From Eutreptiella sp. 'Long Island Sound 2002' (lineage: Eukaryota > Euglenozoa > Euglenophyceae > Eutreptiales > Eutreptiaceae), in contig OZ038384.1 in NCBI GenBank assembly GCA_964036045.1, positions 24,605,000 to 24,668,999 on the forward strand: 64,000 nucleotides of DNA. The letters are read 5' to 3'. Position 1 is the stretch's first letter. Each line of letters starts with the position of its first letter. The translations under genes and the position numbers were made by a program. Under the pieces are notes generated by a model that saw only the letters and a list, made by a program, of their open reading frames with translations, was not told the origin of the DNA and ran no database searches. Shown here one piece after another: positions 42,921 through 53,776 of the stretch.

Positions 42921-43577
42921 ATGACAGCCCACATACAGCGCATGCCCCACTACCGCCGCCGCCGCGAGTCCCCGCCCAACCCCGAGGCGGAGACCGTGCG
43001 CGCACACCCGCGGGTGCACATCCGCGAGCGCCCCCACTCCCCACGCACCCCCACGGAACAGGACTACGAGGAATCCCCCAGGCCCGCCACCGCCACCGCT
43101 CCCCACGACCCCGTCACACCCACCCACGCCCACTCCTCCGCCCAAGACCGCAGGCCCACCCAGGAACAGTGGTGGCAGCGCTGGACCCATACGCAGCTCT
43201 GGGAGCTGCGAAAGTGGGCCCGGGGAGAGCCCTCCCTCAAGGGCCTGGTCCATCGGCCCCGCAAGTGGTCGGTGGAGAACTGCCGCCTCCGGCCGGCGGG
43301 GGGGTTGATGCCGCAGGCCGCATGGGAAGCCATGCATGCCGATGCGCTCCACCCCCTGGGAGTCCACCCCCGCAACCTCCACGCGCCCCAGGACCACCCT
43401 TATGTCCTCAGGCGCCTGCGGGAGACCCTCCAGGAGACGCAGCGAGACGGCATCCGCCTGTGGGACATCACCCAAAGCCCAGCCCCGCACAAACACACCC
43501 CCTCACCACCCCACAAGCGTCGGCGCACCGACACCGGCGACACCCACAGCACCCCAGGAGCCCTGCGCACCACATAA
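42921..43577 (+). CDS. LINE Trp/Arg-domain ORF (copy B)
   Basis: The frame encodes 218 residues. A charged, Pro-rich first half precedes WWQRWTHTQLWELRKWARG, PQAAWEAMHADAL and VLRRLRETLQETQ, and a basic KRRRTD tail. It is homologous to copy A (about 950-1,355) and copy D (18,868-19,251), which share the W...LRELRRW and PQAAWEAL motifs. It is the best-preserved copy and has no internal stop. No known family recognised. Nucleic-acid binding by the basic tail is a guess. Confidence 0.55.
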   Translation: MTAHIQRMPHYRRRRESPPNPEAETVRAHPRVHIRERPHSPRTPTEQDYEESPRPATATAPHDPVTPTHAHSSAQDRRPTQEQWWQRWTHTQLWELRKWARGEPSLKGLVHRPRKWSVENCRLRPAGGLMPQAAWEAMHADALHPLGVHPRNLHAPQDHPYVLRRLRETLQETQRDGIRLWDITQSPAPHKHTPSPPHKRRRTDTGDTHSTPGALRTT

Positions 43578-43589
43578 CAGGATGCGCCT

Positions 43590-44944
43590 GACCCCCCGGC
43601 CAGCGGCGCCGCCACCTAACCCCGTTACCGAGCAAACCACCACCACGGGGCGCCACGCCAGGCCCCGCCCAGAAGTCACCAAAAGAACCGGACGCCGAAG
43701 GACGCCAACGCACATGACAACGGGCACCACTACGCCCAAAGGCACCGAACCCAGGCCCGCTACCGTCGCAATCGCCTAACCGAGCCAGAACCCAAGCACA
43801 AAACAAACCCGAGCCACACCCCGAAACCACTAACCCTTGACTCCTAACCAGGCCCGCCGAGGGAACAACGTAACCACAGCCCACACCCACAGTCCACACA
43901 GCCACCTAACCAGCCAGCTCCAGAGGCAAAGGGACACCTCACCAAACCCACCCCTACCCAAGCCCCTGTACATCAGGACGCGCGAGCCGCACCCCTGGGG
44001 CGCGACCGCCGCCAGAGCACCGACAACACACGCCAGAGGACACAACCCCATTGCACCGCCGCACCAGCTGCCCATGCCTGTGCCTGCAGTGTATGCGCGC
44101 CCCTGTTTTTCTTTTTTTTCCCAAAAAAAAAAACGAAAATTAGGGGGGGAGGAAGAGGGACACAACCACCCATGGCACACGCGCACCGCACACAGCGCGG
44201 ACACCGGTGAACGGGAGCCAAGTGGCCCAGGACACCGCACATGCAACACAACACACCGAGCGAGCACACCGGTGAACGGGAGCCAGGTGGCCCAGGACAC
44301 CGCAGACGCTACACAGCAAACCGCGCGGGCACGCCGGTGAACAGGAGCCCAGCGGCCCAGGACACTGCACACACGTAGGGCGGCCGAGGGACAGGAAAGG
44401 ACCAATACCCCATGCGTCGGACGCACTGGGGCGACCCAGCCGACCCACTGGGCCAGTGGCAGGAGCGGTACTCCAAGGCCACTGGTCCGAGCCCGGCCAG
44501 GCTGCATCGGGGACCATGGCAAACGTCACCCGGAGCCATGGAAGCAACCGGTGACAGGCGAGCCGGTACAGAGTCCAGGAGGGGGTCACCTGCCACGCAG
44601 AGTGGCCCCGCAACTCAGGCCACAAGGGTGAGGCGGTCGTACCGTAGACAAGCGGGAGCAATACCCCTTGTGGTGAGAGATACTCCACACGGCTGGGCAG
44701 CCCCCAGAGCTGCCGCCCAAAGGAGGGGGCATGTGGCCCTACCCATGGACACATGTGGGGACACCCTCCCACCTGGGACACATGGACCGGGTGGCCGCGA
44801 CAATGCCTTCCCAAGCACATGCGGGAGCGGCTCAAGAGGCACCTGACATAGGGCCGTGGGAGGGACAGGACGTCCCCTTGGTAAGACCTTCTTCCTGCAA
44901 TGTCAAAGGAGGCATCCCGAGCTCCCGAAGATACATACCTACCT
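43590..44944 (+). other. 3' UTR of LINE copy B
   Basis: No supported ORF. It contains a T-run/A-run inverted stretch (44,104-44,136), a 65-bp triplicate (44,197-44,390), and a tail of ATAC/ACCT repeats at 44,930-44,944. An open frame starting at 44,731 runs into the duplicated integrase segment and is not a gene of its own. Confidence 0.5.
44197..44390. repeat. 65-bp unit repeated three times in the LINE B 3' UTR
   Basis: CCGGTGAACGGGAGCC recurs, with one variant, at 44,204, 44,269 and 44,334, each followed by GTGGCCCAGGACACCGCA-like sequence. The spacing is exactly 65 bp. Confidence 0.85.
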
Positions 44945-45284
44945 ACCTCAAGAGTGCCTGTGAGCGAGTTGCCAAAGGATGCAAGCAATGTCAGGCAAAC
45001 ATCCCCAAGAATCAAAAGGCAGAAGGGCTACTGAAGGGATTACCAATTCCTGAGAGGTTGTTCGACAAGGTGACGGCGGATGTCTTCGAGTTGGGACAAA
45101 TCCAAGAGGAATGTCTCTACACGAGGAAGCAAATCGATGGGGTTTTGTTAATTCAAGACCGCCACAGTGGCTACATCCAGGTCCTCCCTTGCAACACGAA
45201 GCATCTCACCTCTGAAATGGCTGCCAAGTGGACTGCAAGTCAGTGGATGAGTAACTGGGAAAGTTCCCAGTGAAATTCTGACGG
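44945..45284 (+). repeat. 339-bp duplication flanking LINE copy B, right copy
   Basis: Second copy of the integrase segment at 35,939-36,277. A change from GGGATGTTCCC to GGGAAAGTTCCC adds one base, which shifts the integrase frame. Adjacent sequence continues the interrupted integrase. Confidence 0.9.
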
Positions 45285-46249
45285 ACAGTGGGAAGGAGTT
45301 CATTGGGACTTGGTGGGAGAAAATGTGTGCTTATTTGGGTGTTCATCATCTTCGTGCCCGAGTCTACGACCATCGAGCCCTCCCGGCTGAACGCGCTGGA
45401 AGAATTCTTATCAACATTCTGAGAAAATTCCTGGCGACTGAAAAAGACTACAATTGGTTGGAGACAATTTACTGTGTCTTGAGGAGATACCATCGGACCA
45501 AGAACTACACTGGATTAAGTCCGAATGAGCTTGTTTTTGGTCGTGAGAAGATGGGTCCAGGACCAGTGATGTATCATCCAAGGCAGTGCTATGACGCCTC
45601 ACAATGGTTTGAGAGGATCAAGGATTTAGAGTCCAAGTGGATCCAAGCCAAAGTGGAGAGTCAAGCAGATTGGTTGAAATTCAAAAATCAGTCGAGAACA
45701 CAAGGAAAGCCCTTCGAGAAAGGCCAGCAAGTTTGGCTTCGTAAGTCAGACGAGACCCTGAAGGACGACAACAAATTGTTACCTTTGTGGGACGGCCCAT
45801 TCAAAGTCAGTGGTCAACTAAGTGAGACTACATTCAACCTTGAGATTGAACCCGGCAGACATCAAGAAGTACATCGGGACCGTTTGAAGGCCGAAGTACC
45901 CTGCCCCAAAGGAAGGTTCAAGCCTCTCTATTGGACGTCGAAGTACCTGAGCGACAGGAAGATGGTCACCAGCAGTTTTGATTTCGAGAAGATCCTTGAT
46001 TACAAGAAAAATGCTCGAAACAAGTGGTACTTTCTGTGCAGATGGAAAGGATTCGGTCAAGAAGAAGACAAATGGGAGCCAGCTTCAAGCTTTATCCATG
46101 GGTATACGGACACTTTCATCAAGTTCCTGAAGAAGCACCCTGAGATTGACCGTGAGCTCTCGCTGATCAAAGATTGTGTCACCAAGGAAGAATTACAAGC
46201 ACAAGAAGAAGCTCCAATCGTGGCAGAATCCATTCGAGGCAAGATCTGA
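45285..46249 (+). CDS. Integrase C-terminal part and chromodomain (plus-strand gypsy)
   Basis: It resumes directly after the duplicated segment with TDSGKEFIGTWW, which holds the second catalytic Asp; the third (Glu) falls in the RVYDHRALPAERAGR region. The ELVFGREKMGP and WDGPFKVSG (GPF-type) segments follow. Residues ~220-275 of the 45,323-46,249 frame form a chromodomain (FDFEKILDYKK, KWYFLCRWKGFG, DKWEPASSFIHGY), which in chromoviruses directs integration to particular chromatin. The TGA at 46,247 is the natural gag-pol end. It was joined to 36,277 before the LINE inserted. Confidence 0.85.
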
Positions 46250-47586
46250 TCAGCATTTAAATCGCCGAAACTTTCGAAAAGGTTTACGGTCTACATATAC
46301 CCTTGGTATGGGGACAAAACAGTCCTGGCGCATCGTCTATGTGGTTCGATGAACAGATGATGGGACATTCTGGGATCATCCTGGGCATCATATCCATCAT
46401 TCTCATCATGGTCATCATGTGAATCATGTGCTTCATCGTAGATGATTCCCATCGAAAGTTCCGAAAGGCCTTTATCCTCAACCACGACGACACTCTCCTG
46501 TTTTGCTGTCGACTGGGCCCCTCTACTCGCCTTGGGAAGGACTCGTTCGAGTTCATGCTCGTTTCAGAGATTCTGGCACATGACTAAGTCTGATGCAGTT
46601 CATGTGTTTGACGGATCTGCTGAGAATGTGATTTCAATCAGCTCTTACATTGAGACTGTTGGTTTGCTTTCCAATCGACCACTGTCAAAGGGCTTTTATA
46701 GACCAAGTGACGACGATGGTGTCCTTACTTGTGTCGACTCGCTGTTCATCTGTGGATTGTGTTGGAATCCCCCTCAGAATCAGCTCAATTTAGGCAAATT
46801 CCTGGTACCAAGCATTGGATGCTTATACATTCTGGGACTACAACGAGTCAGTTACCCCTCATGACTCATACTGGGCTAAACATGAAGCCCTGGAGACGAT
46901 ACTGACAGTGTGGTGTACACTCGCTGGGTTTTCGTGGCTATCATTACTCTTGCATGATTGGATTTCCATCATGGGATTCATCATCATCATGAGGATTTGA
47001 CCTAGATTGGCTATGAATGAGAACTGGATTTCCGTTCAGCACAACACACAGTATCTATCGACAATGAATTGGACCTATATTGGCTTGCTGCAGACTTCGC
47101 CGCCTTCAATCTGTGTGCGATTCACTGATTTTGGTCTCAATTCAGTCACATTTTGTACCATAATCTGGCATCTGGTCTCATCACTGCAAATGACACCGAC
47201 CAGTTTCACATATCTTGGACTCCATGAAGGGATACCCTATTTTTTGGACGCTCGACGACATGGTGACACTCGTTTTCTGTTTTCTGACGGTGGGATGTCA
47301 GATCCTGATTTCATCATGGATCATGGATCTTGATCATGCATGTACGCTCTTCACTCAGACTTTCGATTTTCGAATTTTCGAGCTCGAACGAAGCTATTTC
47401 TGTGTGCCCTAAGGTACCTATGCGTTTCATTCAAGTCGATGGCCATCGCGAAGTACAGATCTCAGCACAAATTTGCTCAACTCAGCTCAATTTCTCACAT
47501 TTTGTCACAGATTAGTCGGTTTTTGATCACTTTTGCCGTTTCTTTCACTTCACTTGACCCAACCTGACATACTGGCGTATGTTTTC
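46250..47586 (+). other. Non-coding 3' region of the plus-strand gypsy element
   Basis: Between the pol stop and the polypurine tract there is no ORF with a recognisable domain. ATCATCATGG-type repeats occur near 46,370-46,440 and 46,960-46,990. An env-like or antisense gene is not evident. Confidence 0.5.
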
Positions 47587-47596
47587 AGAGGGGGAG
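47587..47596 (+). other. Polypurine tract
   Basis: AGAGGGGGAG lies immediately upstream of the 3' LTR start (TGTAACGG). It would prime plus-strand DNA synthesis. Confidence 0.8.
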
Positions 47597-48063
47597 TGTA
47601 ACGGCAGCAGTGACAGCACTCAATTTATACCTCAATGTGATCAGAATTTCAATGATTCTCAGATGTACATTAGTGCAATAAATTTTCCGCTTGTTTTCAT
47701 GTTTTCCGTTCGCCGCCAGATGTCGCCTGTGAGCGCGCGTCGAGAGGCATGTGTCTTTCGTGATTTATTTAAATTATTTCGAATGATTTCACGTTGTGTC
47801 ATTATGTGCGATGGATGCACAATGAGATTCTATGTCTCCACCATTTTTGTAGACCGGGTTTTCTGACTATTCATATTCCACCATGGAGTTCCATGGGCTT
47901 ACAAGTGCTTCGCATATGTCGCTCCCAGAGGCTGGAAATGGGTCTGAAGAAGGTCAGTTGGGTTCGGAGATATCAGGGGCAGTGTCGGGCGTTACGACCC
48001 CTGGGGCATTAAGGCTACAGGCTTCGCAATCACAAGAAAGATCCGCCACTATGCAGCGGTTAC
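47597..48063 (+). repeat. 3' LTR of the plus-strand gypsy element
   Basis: 467 bp, aligned with the 5' LTR at 28,680-29,160. It ends GCGGTTAC and lacks the final A before the GAGCGG duplication. The LTR-internal ATG (47,883) and its open frame are kept, including the SASHMSLPEAG segment. Confidence 0.9.
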
Positions 48064-51000
48064 GAGCGGGCAGCCAGGGTTCCGCGACCCGTGTGTGCCG
48101 GGTGTGGTCGGTGCGGGCGTGGGGACCCAGCACCGGCCCCACAGCGTGCACCCTTGCGAGCCGGCGTTGCTCGCTGTGGGGCTGGCGGAAGGGCGTCCCC
48201 GGGGGGGGGCCTTCCACCATTGTGAGGGGCGTCTGAGGTCAGGCGCTGTCCCTCCCCCGACTGCCCGCCCACTGGGCGGGCTGTTGGGGTCCGCCACCCA
48301 CGTGCTGTGGGCGCGGGTGTGTGGGTGTGGGGGCCCAACGCTGTCCCCTTGGCCTGCATGCCCTGTGGGGGCTGCGTGCCGCCGGGGTGGTGGGGGGCCG
48401 TCCCCGGGGTGGGTGGCCTGCCACCGTTGTGAGGGGCGTCTGGTGTCAGGCGCTGTCCCTCCCCCGGCCGCCCGTCCTCTGGAGGGGGCATCCGGGGTTC
48501 CGCAACCCGTGTGTCCCGGGTGCGGTCGGTGCGGGCGTGGGGACCCAGCACCTGTCCCACAGCGTGCGCCCCTGCGGGCCGGCGTTGCTCGCTGTAGGGG
48601 TTGCGGAAGGGCGTCCTCAGGGGGGGTGCCTTCCACCATTGTGAGGGGCGTCTGAGGTCAGGCGCTGTCCCTCCCCCGACTGCCCGCCCACTGGGTGGGC
48701 TGTTGGGGTCCGCCACCCACGTGCTGTGGGCGCGGTTGTGTGGGTGTGGGGGCCCAACACTGTCCCCTTGGCCTGCACGCCCTGTGGGGGCCGCGTGCCG
48801 CGGGGGTAGTTTTGGGCCATCCCTGGGGGGGCTGGCCTGCCACCGTTGCGAGGGGTGTCTAGTGTCAGGCGCTGTCCCTCCCCCGGCCGCCCGTCCTCTG
48901 GAGCGGGCGGCTGAGCTCCGCGACCTGTGTGTCCCGGGTGCGGTCGGTGCGGGCGTGGGGACCCAGCACCGGCCCCACAGCATGCGCCCTTGCGGGCCGG
49001 CGTTGCCCGCCGTGCGGTTGGCGGAAGGGCGTCCCCGGGGGGGTGCCTTCCACCATGGTGAAGAGCGTCTGGTGTCAGGCGCTGTCCCTCCCCCGGCCGC
49101 CCGTCCTCTGGAGCAGCCAGCCAGGGTTCCGCGACCCCTGTGTCCCGGGTGCGGTCGGTGCGGGCGTGGGGACCCAGCACCGGCCCGGCAGCGTGCGCCC
49201 GTTCGGGCCAGCGTTGCTCGCTGTGGGGGTGGCCGGAGGGCGTCCCCGGGGGGGTTGCCTTAGACCATTGTCAGGGGCATCTGAGGTCAGGCGCTGTCCC
49301 TCCTCCAACTGCCCGCCCACTGGGCGGGCTTTTGGGGTCCGCCACCCACGTGTTGTGGGCGCGGGTGTGTGAGTGTGGGGGCCCAACACTGTCTCCTTGG
49401 CCTGCACGCCCTGTGGGGGCTGCCTGCCGCGGGGGTGGTGTGAGGCTGTCCCCGGGGGGGCTGGCCTGCCACCGTTGCAAGGGGCGTCTGGTGTCAGGCG
49501 CTGTCGATTCCCCGGCCGCCCGTCCTCTGGAGCGGGCGGCTCGGGCTCCGCGACCCGTGTGTCTCGGGTGCGGTCGGTGCGGGCCTGGGGACCCAGCACC
49601 GGCCCCACAGCGTGCGCCCTTGCGGGCTGGTGTTGCTCGCTGTGGGGGTGGCGGAAGGGCGTCCCCGGGGGGGGTGCCTTCAACCATTGTGAGGGGCGTC
49701 TGGTGTCAGGCGCTGTCCCTCCACCGGCCGTACGTCCTCTGGAGCGGGCAGCCAGGGTTCCGCGACCCGTGTGTCCCGGGTGCGGTCGGTGCCGGCGTGG
49801 GGACTCAGCACCGGCCCCGCAGCGTGCGCCCTTGCGGGCCGGCGTTGCTCGCTGTGGGGGTGGCGGAAAGGCGTCCCCGGGGGGGTGCCTTTCACCATTG
49901 TGAAGGGGGTCTGAGGTCAGGCGCTGTCCCTCCCCCGACTGCCCGCCCACTCGGCGGGCTGTTGGGGTCCACCACCCACGTGCTGTGGGCGCGGGTGTGT
50001 GGCTGTGGGGGCCAATCACTGTCCCCTTGGCCTGTATGCCCTGTGGGGGCTGCGTGCCATGGGGGTGGTGGGGGGCCGTCCCCGGGGGGGGTGGCCTGCC
50101 ACCGTTGTGAGGGGCGTCTGGTGTCAGGCGCTGTCCCTCCCCTGGCCGCCCGTCCTCTGGAGCGGGCAGCCAGGGTTCCGCGACCCGTGTGTGCCGGGTG
50201 CGGTTGGTGCGGGCGTGGGGACCCAGCAGCGGCCCCACAGCGTGCGCCCTTGCAGGCCGGCGTTGCTCGCTGTGGGGTGGCGGAAGGGGGTCCCCGGGGG
50301 GGGTACCTTCCGCCATTGTGAGGGGCGTCTGAGGTCAGGCGCCGTCCCTCCCCTGACTGCCCGCCCACTGGGCGGGCTGTTGGGGTCCGCCACCCACGTG
50401 CTGTGGGCGCGGGTGTGTGGGTGTCGGGGCCCAACACTGTCCCCTTGGCCTGCATGCCCTGTGGGGGCTGCGTGCGGCGGGGGTGGTGGGGGGCCGTCCC
50501 CGGGGGGGGTGGCCTACCACCGTTGTGAGGGGCGTCTGCTGTCAGGCGCTGTCCCTCCCCCAGCCGCCTGTCCTCTGGAGCGGGCAGCCAGGGTTCCGCG
50601 ACCCGTGTGTCCTGGGTGCGGTCGGTGCGGGCGTGGGGACGCAGCACCGGCCCCACAGCGTGTGCCCTTGCGGGCCCGCGTTGCTCGCTGTGGGGGTGGC
50701 GGAAGGGCGTTTCCGGGGGGGGGTGCCTTCCACCATTGTGAGGGGCGTCTGAGGTCAGGCGCTGTCCCTCCCCCGAACGCCTGCCCACTGGGCGGGCTGT
50801 TGGGGTCCGCCACTCACGTGCTGTGGGCGCGGGTGTGTGGGTGTGGGGGCCCAACACTGTCCCCTTGGCCTGCATGCTCTGTGGGGGCTGCCTACCGCGG
50901 GGGTGGAGGGGGGCCGTCACTGGGGGGGGTGGCCTGCCACCGTTGTGAGGGGCGTCTGGTGTCAGGCGCTGTCCCTCTTCTGGCCGCCCGTCCTCTGGAG

Positions 51001-51720
51001 CGGGCAGCCAGGGTTCCGCGACCCGTGTGTCCCGGGTGCGGTCGGTGCGGGCGTGGAGATCCAGCACCGGCCCCACAGCGTGCGCCCTTGCGGGCCGGCG
51101 TTGCTCGCTGTGGGGGTGGCTGAAAGGGGTCTACGGGGGGGGTGACGTCCACCATTGTGAGGGGCGTCTGAGGTCAGGCGCTGTCCCCCCCCGGACTGCC
51201 CACCCACTGGGCGGGCTGTTGGGGTCCGCCACCCACGTGCTGTGGGCGCAGGTGTGTGGGTGTGGGGGCCCAACACTGTCCCCTTGGCCTGCATGCCCCG
51301 TGGGGGCTGCGTGCCGCGGGGGTGGTGGGAGGCCGCCCCCGGGGGGGCTGGCCTACCACCGTTGTGAGGGGCGTCTGGTGTCAGGCGCTGTCCCTCCCCC
51401 GGCCGCCCGTCCTCTGGAGCGGGCGGCTGGGGCTCCGCGACCCGTGTGTCCCGGGTGCGGTCGGTGCGGGCGTGGGGACCCAGCCATGGTTCCACAGCGT
51501 GCGCCTTTGCGGGCCAGCGTCGCTCGCTGTGGGGGTGGCGGAAGGGCGTCCCGGGGGGGTGCCTTCCGCCGTTGTGAGATGCGTCTGTGGTCTTGCGCTC
51601 CCCCTCCCCCGACTGCCCGCCCTCTGGGCGTGCTGTTGGGGTCGGTCACCCACATGCCGTGGGCCCGGGTGTGTGGATGTGGGGGCCCAACACTGTCCCC
51701 TTGGCCTGCATGCCCTGTGG
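48064..51720. repeat. GC-rich tandem array, right half (~420-bp dimeric unit)
   Basis: Continuation of the array at 24,600-28,679, resuming with GAGCGGGCAGCCAGG. About 8.7 units of ~420 bp, each of two ~210-bp halves. Some units are shuffled or variant (48,850-49,750). It stops abruptly near 51,720 at CATGCCCTGTGG. All long ORFs here, on both strands, follow from the stop-free unit of length divisible by three. Confidence 0.9.
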
Positions 51721-52771
51721 CCCTGTGCCCACGCACTACAGGTCCTACACACCCTACAGTGGCACCATCTTGGTGGGCGAGCGCTACTGCTGCTGGCTCA
51801 AGCCTCCACGCAGGACTACCACTCCTACACGCACGCTCTACTGGGTGGTGTTGAAGATAAAGTTGTGGGTCCTACTGACCCTCCTGTGAAGAAGACAAGA
51901 GAACACAGCGCTGCTAAGCAACTGTGGCCTAACAGGGACGTCACAACACGTTTCCCTGCTAGGGCTTGGAGGGGAAGGGCGCACAGGTGGCGTGCACAGC
52001 GCGGATGTCGATGGAGTCGAACTGCCCTCGCCACTCCTGGCGGAGGCGCAGTCAATTGATTGTGTGATCAGCGCTGTATATTTTAGCACAGCTCAAGGGA
52101 CTGCACCAGTTCACCCTGACCCTCCCACCTGTACAACAGAGGCCAATGGACTGGGTTCAAGACGGAGGAACCAAGACACACTCCACGTATTATACGCTTC
52201 TTAGCGTGCCCTATAATACACTGTTCCTGAACCCAGTTGCAAGCAAGCAAGCTTAAGGACTTCGCCCGTTCCCTTATTGAACGTAGGGCGAAGCCCTGGT
52301 TAACCTGGCAAGGGTTCATACCGGGTGCACAGCGCGTGGCCTACTGTCAAATCCCTTTAATGCATCATGTGCACGCATGCAGTGGAGGGAGGCGAGATGA
52401 ATACCACCGTAACCACACTGACTCAACCAGAAGGTGAGCTCCTCCTGGGCTTACCTACCTTACTCACCATGCATCGTGTGAATGCCGAAGTGAAGCGAAC
52501 GCAAAACAAACCTAAGCGTTTGAACAACCCTTTTGCGAGTTATAAACAACCCTAAGCGTTTAATGGCATCGTGTGGCATGCACGATTCTTCCTGTTCTGC
52601 TTGTTTTTTTATCTGCGAAAAGGAGAACAGGGAATGGCGAGTGAGAGACGATGGCACAACGCAAAACAAGCCTAAGCGTCTAAGACAACCCTACTTTAAC
52701 GCACTAACGACGCAAACACAAGCACACACCTCTCCTTTGGACCTGTGAAGAGTAGGGAAGGTGGTCTCTTA

Positions 52772-52990
52772 CTCTTGCGGTGGCGTGGTATGTCACCTAC
52801 TTATGCCTCGTACGTGTTCTCCCCTCTCCTATTTCTTACCCTGTTGTGCTTGTTACGGCGTATTTTAGCGTGCGTTGTTTGGCGTAGGTTTATATCCTAC
52901 TTGCACTCAACACGGCTCCACACACCTCTTTGGCCACCTTTGTTCGTTGTCCGTTCCGCGTGCGCGGCGTGACATGTAACATACTTGCGA
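52772..52990. repeat. ~217-bp direct repeat, copy 1
   Basis: Matches 53,560-53,776 at roughly 90% or more by eye, including GTGCGTTGTTTGGCGTAGG and GGCTCCACACACCTCTTTGG. No coding content. Confidence 0.8.
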
Positions 52991-53559
52991 GGGAGACAAA
53001 CTTTGTTCAATCTTTCTTTTTCCTCCTAATCTTAGACTCCTAATCCTCTTAATCCTACAGTGAAGCAAGGTGTGGGAAGAAGCGAAGCACAAGCGAGGCA
53101 CGACGCTATGCATAAGTGTGTATGTTCTAATCAGTGCAACAAAAAGGGTGGTTGTGCTGTAAGAGCAGTTGTCACGGTTGCCCCGCATTGCACCGCAGGG
53201 CAGGACCGTTGGCCCCCCGTGACAACCACTCCCTGGCCGAAGGCCATCTGTTTTTTCTGGTCTTGGTTGGTGGCGCGGGCCGGGCGCTCGTTGCTTCTCT
53301 CGTCTGCGCCGCGTGGCACGACATGGTAACATACTTGGTCCTTGCTCTTTGCTCCTTTCCCTCCTTATCTTTTCGTGTGATGCGTGTCTTGTCGCCGTTA
53401 TGCTCCTGGCGTGGGTGTAACATAATTATCTCACCCACATCTTTGCGTGTTCGCTGTGTCGCGGCGTCGTTGTGCTCCCTATGCAAACGGGCATGCGGCG
53501 GCGGGGGTTTTGTCGTGCCATGGCATCTTGCCATTGCCATCCTCGGTTGGTCTCATACT

Positions 53560-53776
53560 CTTGCGGTGGTGTGGTATGTTACCTACTTATGCCTCGTACG
53601 TGTTCTCCCCTCTCCCATTTCTCACCGTGTTCTGCTTGTTACGGCGTATTTTAGCGTGCGTTGTTTGGCGTAGGTTTATATCCTACTTGCACTCGACACG
53701 GCTCCACACACCTCTTTGGCCAACTTTGTTCATTGTCCTTCCCGCGTGCGCGGCGTGACATGTAACATACTTGCGT
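53560..53776. repeat. ~217-bp direct repeat, copy 2
   Basis: Partner of 52,772-52,990. A further partial relative (TTTGGTCACCTTTGTTCG, GGCATGACATGCAACATAC) lies at about 54,060-54,122. A separate ~50-bp block (TTTTTCGGCGGCCGGTGGCG) recurs at about 54,001 and 54,307. Confidence 0.75.

Larger units (their letters stand above)
36278..44944 (+). mobile_element. LINE-like element copy B inserted in the gypsy integrase
   Basis: This 8.67-kb C-biased element lies between two copies of a 339-bp integrase segment. It starts mid-ORF (5'-truncated, no RT) and ends in CATACCTACCTACCT, a short-repeat tail. The target has ACCT at the junction, allowing microhomology priming. Contents: RNase H and zinc-knuckle ORF, RING-like finger, ORF X domains, low-complexity region, Trp/Arg-domain ORF, 65-bp triplicate and 3' UTR. 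It is the best-preserved of the four copies. Confidence 0.85.
28680..48063 (+). mobile_element. Chromodomain Ty3/gypsy LTR retrotransposon, complete but decayed and carrying LINE B
   Basis: Order: 5' LTR, initiator-Met PBS, an ORF starting inside the LTR, gag, protease, NPPF module, RT, RNase H, integrase, chromodomain, polypurine tract and 3' LTR, flanked by a GAGCGG target duplication within the tandem array. Gag to integrase lie in one frame. Stops inside it (TAG 31,846; TGA 32,170; TAG 32,263; TGA 34,255; TAG 34,477) make it defective. An 8.67-kb LINE interrupts the integrase. Without that insert and its duplicate the element is about 10.4 kb. Confidence 0.9.

Noticed and set aside
44731-45273. 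180-codon ORF as a separate gene
   Set aside because: It merely runs from LINE 3' UTR into the duplicated integrase segment.
46250-47586. env-like gene downstream of the gypsy pol
   Set aside because: Only short frames without signal peptide or transmembrane pattern are present.
48060-51854. ORFs of ~370-410 codons in the right half of the array
   Set aside because: Same stop-free repeat artefact as the left half; both strands are open over the same DNA.
52500-52700. CCCTAA-containing repeats as interstitial telomere
   Set aside because: Only isolated AACCCTAAGCG-like copies occur, not a tandem telomeric array.
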